Source: Panacagrimonas sp. (lineage in GTDB: Bacteria > Pseudomonadota > Gammaproteobacteria > Nevskiales > Nevskiaceae). From it: a stretch of 64,000 nucleotides of DNA. This document shows, in pieces, positions 62,620-64,000 of the stretch (position 1 is its first letter; every line of letters begins with the position of its first letter). The notes beneath the pieces were generated by a model. It made no database searches and was not told where the DNA came from. It saw only the letters and a list, made by a program, of their open reading frames with translations. The stretch covers positions 16,046 through 80,045 of the forward strand of contig NZ_JAJFBP010000029.1 of assembly GCF_020697055.1 (NCBI RefSeq), in the 5' to 3' direction. The position numbers and the translations under genes were made by a program.

Positions 62620-63064
62620 CACCGTGCTCGCGAGCGCCACCTCGGGTTGCGCGCACCTGAACTGGGAGCCTTTGCCTCCGGAGAGCGGTGCGTCGGTCGA
62701 TGAAAGCGGCAGCGCCACGGTGACCGGATCCGGCGCCGCGCTGGCGTGGTGGTCGCGGGCGATGGAAGCCACGCCCGCCCAGCGCGAATCGATGCTGCGC
62801 AACGCGCGGCAGGACCGGTCGCAGTGGCGCATCGCGATGCTGCGCAGCCTGCCGGGCGGCAGCGAAGAAGATTCACCCGCGGCCTCGCAGGAGGCGCTGC
62901 GCGCCCTGCTCAAACGCGGGCTGCGGGACGAGGAGGAGGCGCTCACGCGCGTCCGCGTTGCGGAGCTCGGCCAGGCGCAGGCCTGCCGCGCCGAATCCGC
63001 CGAACTGCGCGGTCGACTGAGCCGCATCATCGAGATCGAAAGAGACATGGGACATGGACGCTGA
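62546..63064 (+). CDS. qseG: QseG/YfhG-type outer-membrane lipoprotein
   Basis: About 172 residues if translation begins at TTG 62546, which has GGAGG 5 nt upstream; ATG 62534 and ATG 62609 are alternatives in the same frame. The signal region [16 protein letters not shown] ends in a lipobox with Cys. The mature part is helical ([40 protein letters not shown]), as in YfhG/QseG, which is known to bind and tune the QseE/GlrK sensor. It overlaps the kinase end by about 74 bp and the regulator start by 11 bp. Confidence 0.75.
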   Translation: MKFRRQTRAPGSYSIGRVLRPMLISTVLASATSGCAHLNWEPLPPESGASVDESGSATVTGSGAALAWWSRAMEATPAQRESMLRNARQDRSQWRIAMLRSLPGGSEEDSPAASQEALRALLKRGLRDEEEALTRVRVAELGQAQACRAESAELRGRLSRIIEIERDMGHGR

Positions 63065-64000
63065 CGCCGCGACACCCAGCCGCGGCCGCATCCTGGTGGT
63101 CGACGACGACGACAACCTGCGCCGCATGATCACGTTGCGGCTCGAGTCGGCCGGCTACGAAGTGACGGCGGCGGCCTGCGGCGAGGAAGCGTGCGAGCGA
63201 CTGCCCGACACCGAGCCGCACATGGTGATCACCGATCTGCGCATGCCCGGCATCGGCGGCATCGAGCTGCTCGAAGCGATCCAGGCGCGCAGTCCCGGCA
63301 TCCCGGTGGCGATCCTGACCGCGCACGGCGAGATCCCGGACGCGGTGCGCGCCACGCAGGCCGGCGCGGTCGACTTTCTCACCAAGCCGGTCGGCGCCGA
63401 GCTGCTGACCTGCGTCGAGGCGCACGTGCGTCCCGCCTACGAGTCCGCGGTGATCGCAACGGACATGGACGGCATCGTCACGCACAGTCCGATCATCCGA
63501 TCGCTGCTGCACGACGCGCGACGCGTGGCGCGCCACGATTCGCCGGTGCTGATCTGCGGTCCCAGCGGCAGCGGCAAGGAACTGCTCGCCGGCGCGATCC
63601 ACCGGGCCAGTTCGCGCGAGAACGGCCCGCTGGTCGCGATCAACTGCGCCGCGGTGCCGCCCGAGCTGCTCGAGTCGGAGCTCTTCGGTCACCGGCGCGG
63701 CTCCTTCACCGGCGCCAACTACGATCACCCCGGCCTGTTCCGCTCCGCCGAGGGCGGCACGGTGTTCCTCGACGAGATCGGCGACATGCCCGAGCGCCTG
63801 CAGTCCAAGCTGCTGCGCGTGCTCCAGGAGCGCGAGGTCCGTCCGGTGGGCGAGGTGCGCTCGATCCCGATCGACGTGCGCGTGGTGTCCGCCACGCATC
63901 GCGACCTGCCCGCGATGATCGAGGAGGGCACGTTCCGCGAGGACCTCTTCTACCGGCTCAACGTCGTGCAACTCAAGCTGCCGAGCTTGGCCGAACGTCG
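63054..64000 (+). CDS. glrR: Sigma-54-dependent response regulator, GlrR/QseF type (cut by window edge)
   Basis: At least 315 residues from ATG 63054; the C-terminal part including the Fis-type HTH is outside. The receiver domain has [14 protein letters not shown] and phospho-acceptor Asp61 in [12 protein letters not shown], with KPVGAELL (Lys) after. The AAA+ domain has Walker [40 protein letters not shown] (GAFTGA loop as GSFTGA, contacting sigma-54), Walker [14 protein letters not shown] and [10 protein letters not shown]. Position behind kinase and QseG-like lipoprotein argues for GlrR/QseF over AlgB or NtrC. Candidate activator of algD. Confidence 0.92.
   Translation, partial: MDADAATPSRGRILVVDDDDNLRRMITLRLESAGYEVTAAACGEEACERLPDTEPHMVITDLRMPGIGGIELLEAIQARSPGIPVAILTAHGEIPDAVRATQAGAVDFLTKPVGAELLTCVEAHVRPAYESAVIATDMDGIVTHSPIIRSLLHDARRVARHDSPVLICGPSGSGKELLAGAIHRASSRENGPLVAINCAAVPPELLESELFGHRRGSFTGANYDHPGLFRSAEGGTVFLDEIGDMPERLQSKLLRVLQEREVRPVGEVRSIPIDVRVVSATHRDLPAMIEEGTFREDLFYRLNVVQLKLPSLAER

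Noticed and set aside
63054..64000. Calling the response regulator AlgB
   Set aside because: The kinase-lipoprotein-regulator order with a QseG-like middle gene fits GlrR/QseF; KinB-AlgB operons lack that lipoprotein.

Overview
The window is a 64 kb chromosomal piece of a GC-rich Gram-negative bacterium. Gene content (rsmG-parA-parB, lpxL-type acyltransferase and waaA for lipid A/Kdo, a GIDE-domain/lemA/oligopeptidase A operon, many GGCGGGATGCGCTTC-type intergenic palindromes) points to a gammaproteobacterium of the Lysobacterales/Xanthomonadales type. The genus cannot be fixed from sequence reading alone. Genes are tightly packed, stop-start overlaps (ATGA, GTGA, TGATG) are common, and no rRNA, tRNA, CRISPR array or intact insertion sequence was seen.

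Layout. 1-5 kb: leftward operon TPR protein, L,D-transpeptidase, rsmG, parA, parB and a truncated SDR gene. 5-7.4 kb: divergent lipid A acyltransferase and waaA. 7.5-16.7 kb: the four genes of the ligase-associated DNA repair set (MBL-fold exonuclease, ATP-dependent DNA ligase, Lhr-type helicase, PdeM-type phosphoesterase), split into pairs by an opposite-strand propeller protein and rarD. Each of the four repair genes is directly preceded by a CGCAAAG-type long inverted repeat, and the ligase gene carries a second kind of palindrome inside its coding region. 16.7-24 kb: ypfJ-type metallopeptidase, tgt, a LuxR-type regulator, a broken OB-fold-like gene, a HAD/GFA pair, small exported proteins and a class III aminotransferase. 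24-34 kb: a long leftward run lemA - NTF2 - membrane protein - GIDE/EF-hand protein - oligopeptidase A - glpD - holA - proA - nadD - rsfS - rlmH. 34-37 kb: lipoprotein hydrolase-like protein, gamma carbonic anhydrase, gpmA and a GlsB-type membrane protein. 37-42 kb: a zinc-type ABC permease and binding protein with an outer-membrane barrel and a CxxC peptide, then a HEXXH protein and an MFS transporter with an apparent N-terminal frameshift.

42.5-60.6 kb: a complete alginate biosynthesis and export locus, algD-alg8-alg44-algK-algE-algG-algI-algJ-algF-algX-algL-algA, all leftward with gaps of 29 nt or less, followed by algC. It covers precursor supply (AlgA, AlgC, AlgD), c-di-GMP-gated polymerisation (Alg8, Alg44 PilZ), periplasmic modification and turnover (AlgG, AlgI/J/F/X, AlgL) and export (AlgK, AlgE). 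The gene order differs from Pseudomonas because I-J-F precede X-L. 60.6-64 kb: divergent from algD lies a histidine kinase - lipoprotein - sigma-54 activator operon of the GlrK-QseG-GlrR (QseE-QseG-QseF) type.

The most interesting signal is the 461-bp region between algD and this regulatory operon. It holds a consensus-matching sigma-54 promoter (TGGCAC-N5-TTGC) facing algD and two perfect copies, plus one degenerate copy, of TGTC-N10-GACA, the motif known for GlrR in enterobacteria. This suggests that alginate synthesis here is switched on by the adjacent GlrKR-type system through RpoN. That wiring is an inference from motif and position and differs from the AlgU-centred textbook scheme.
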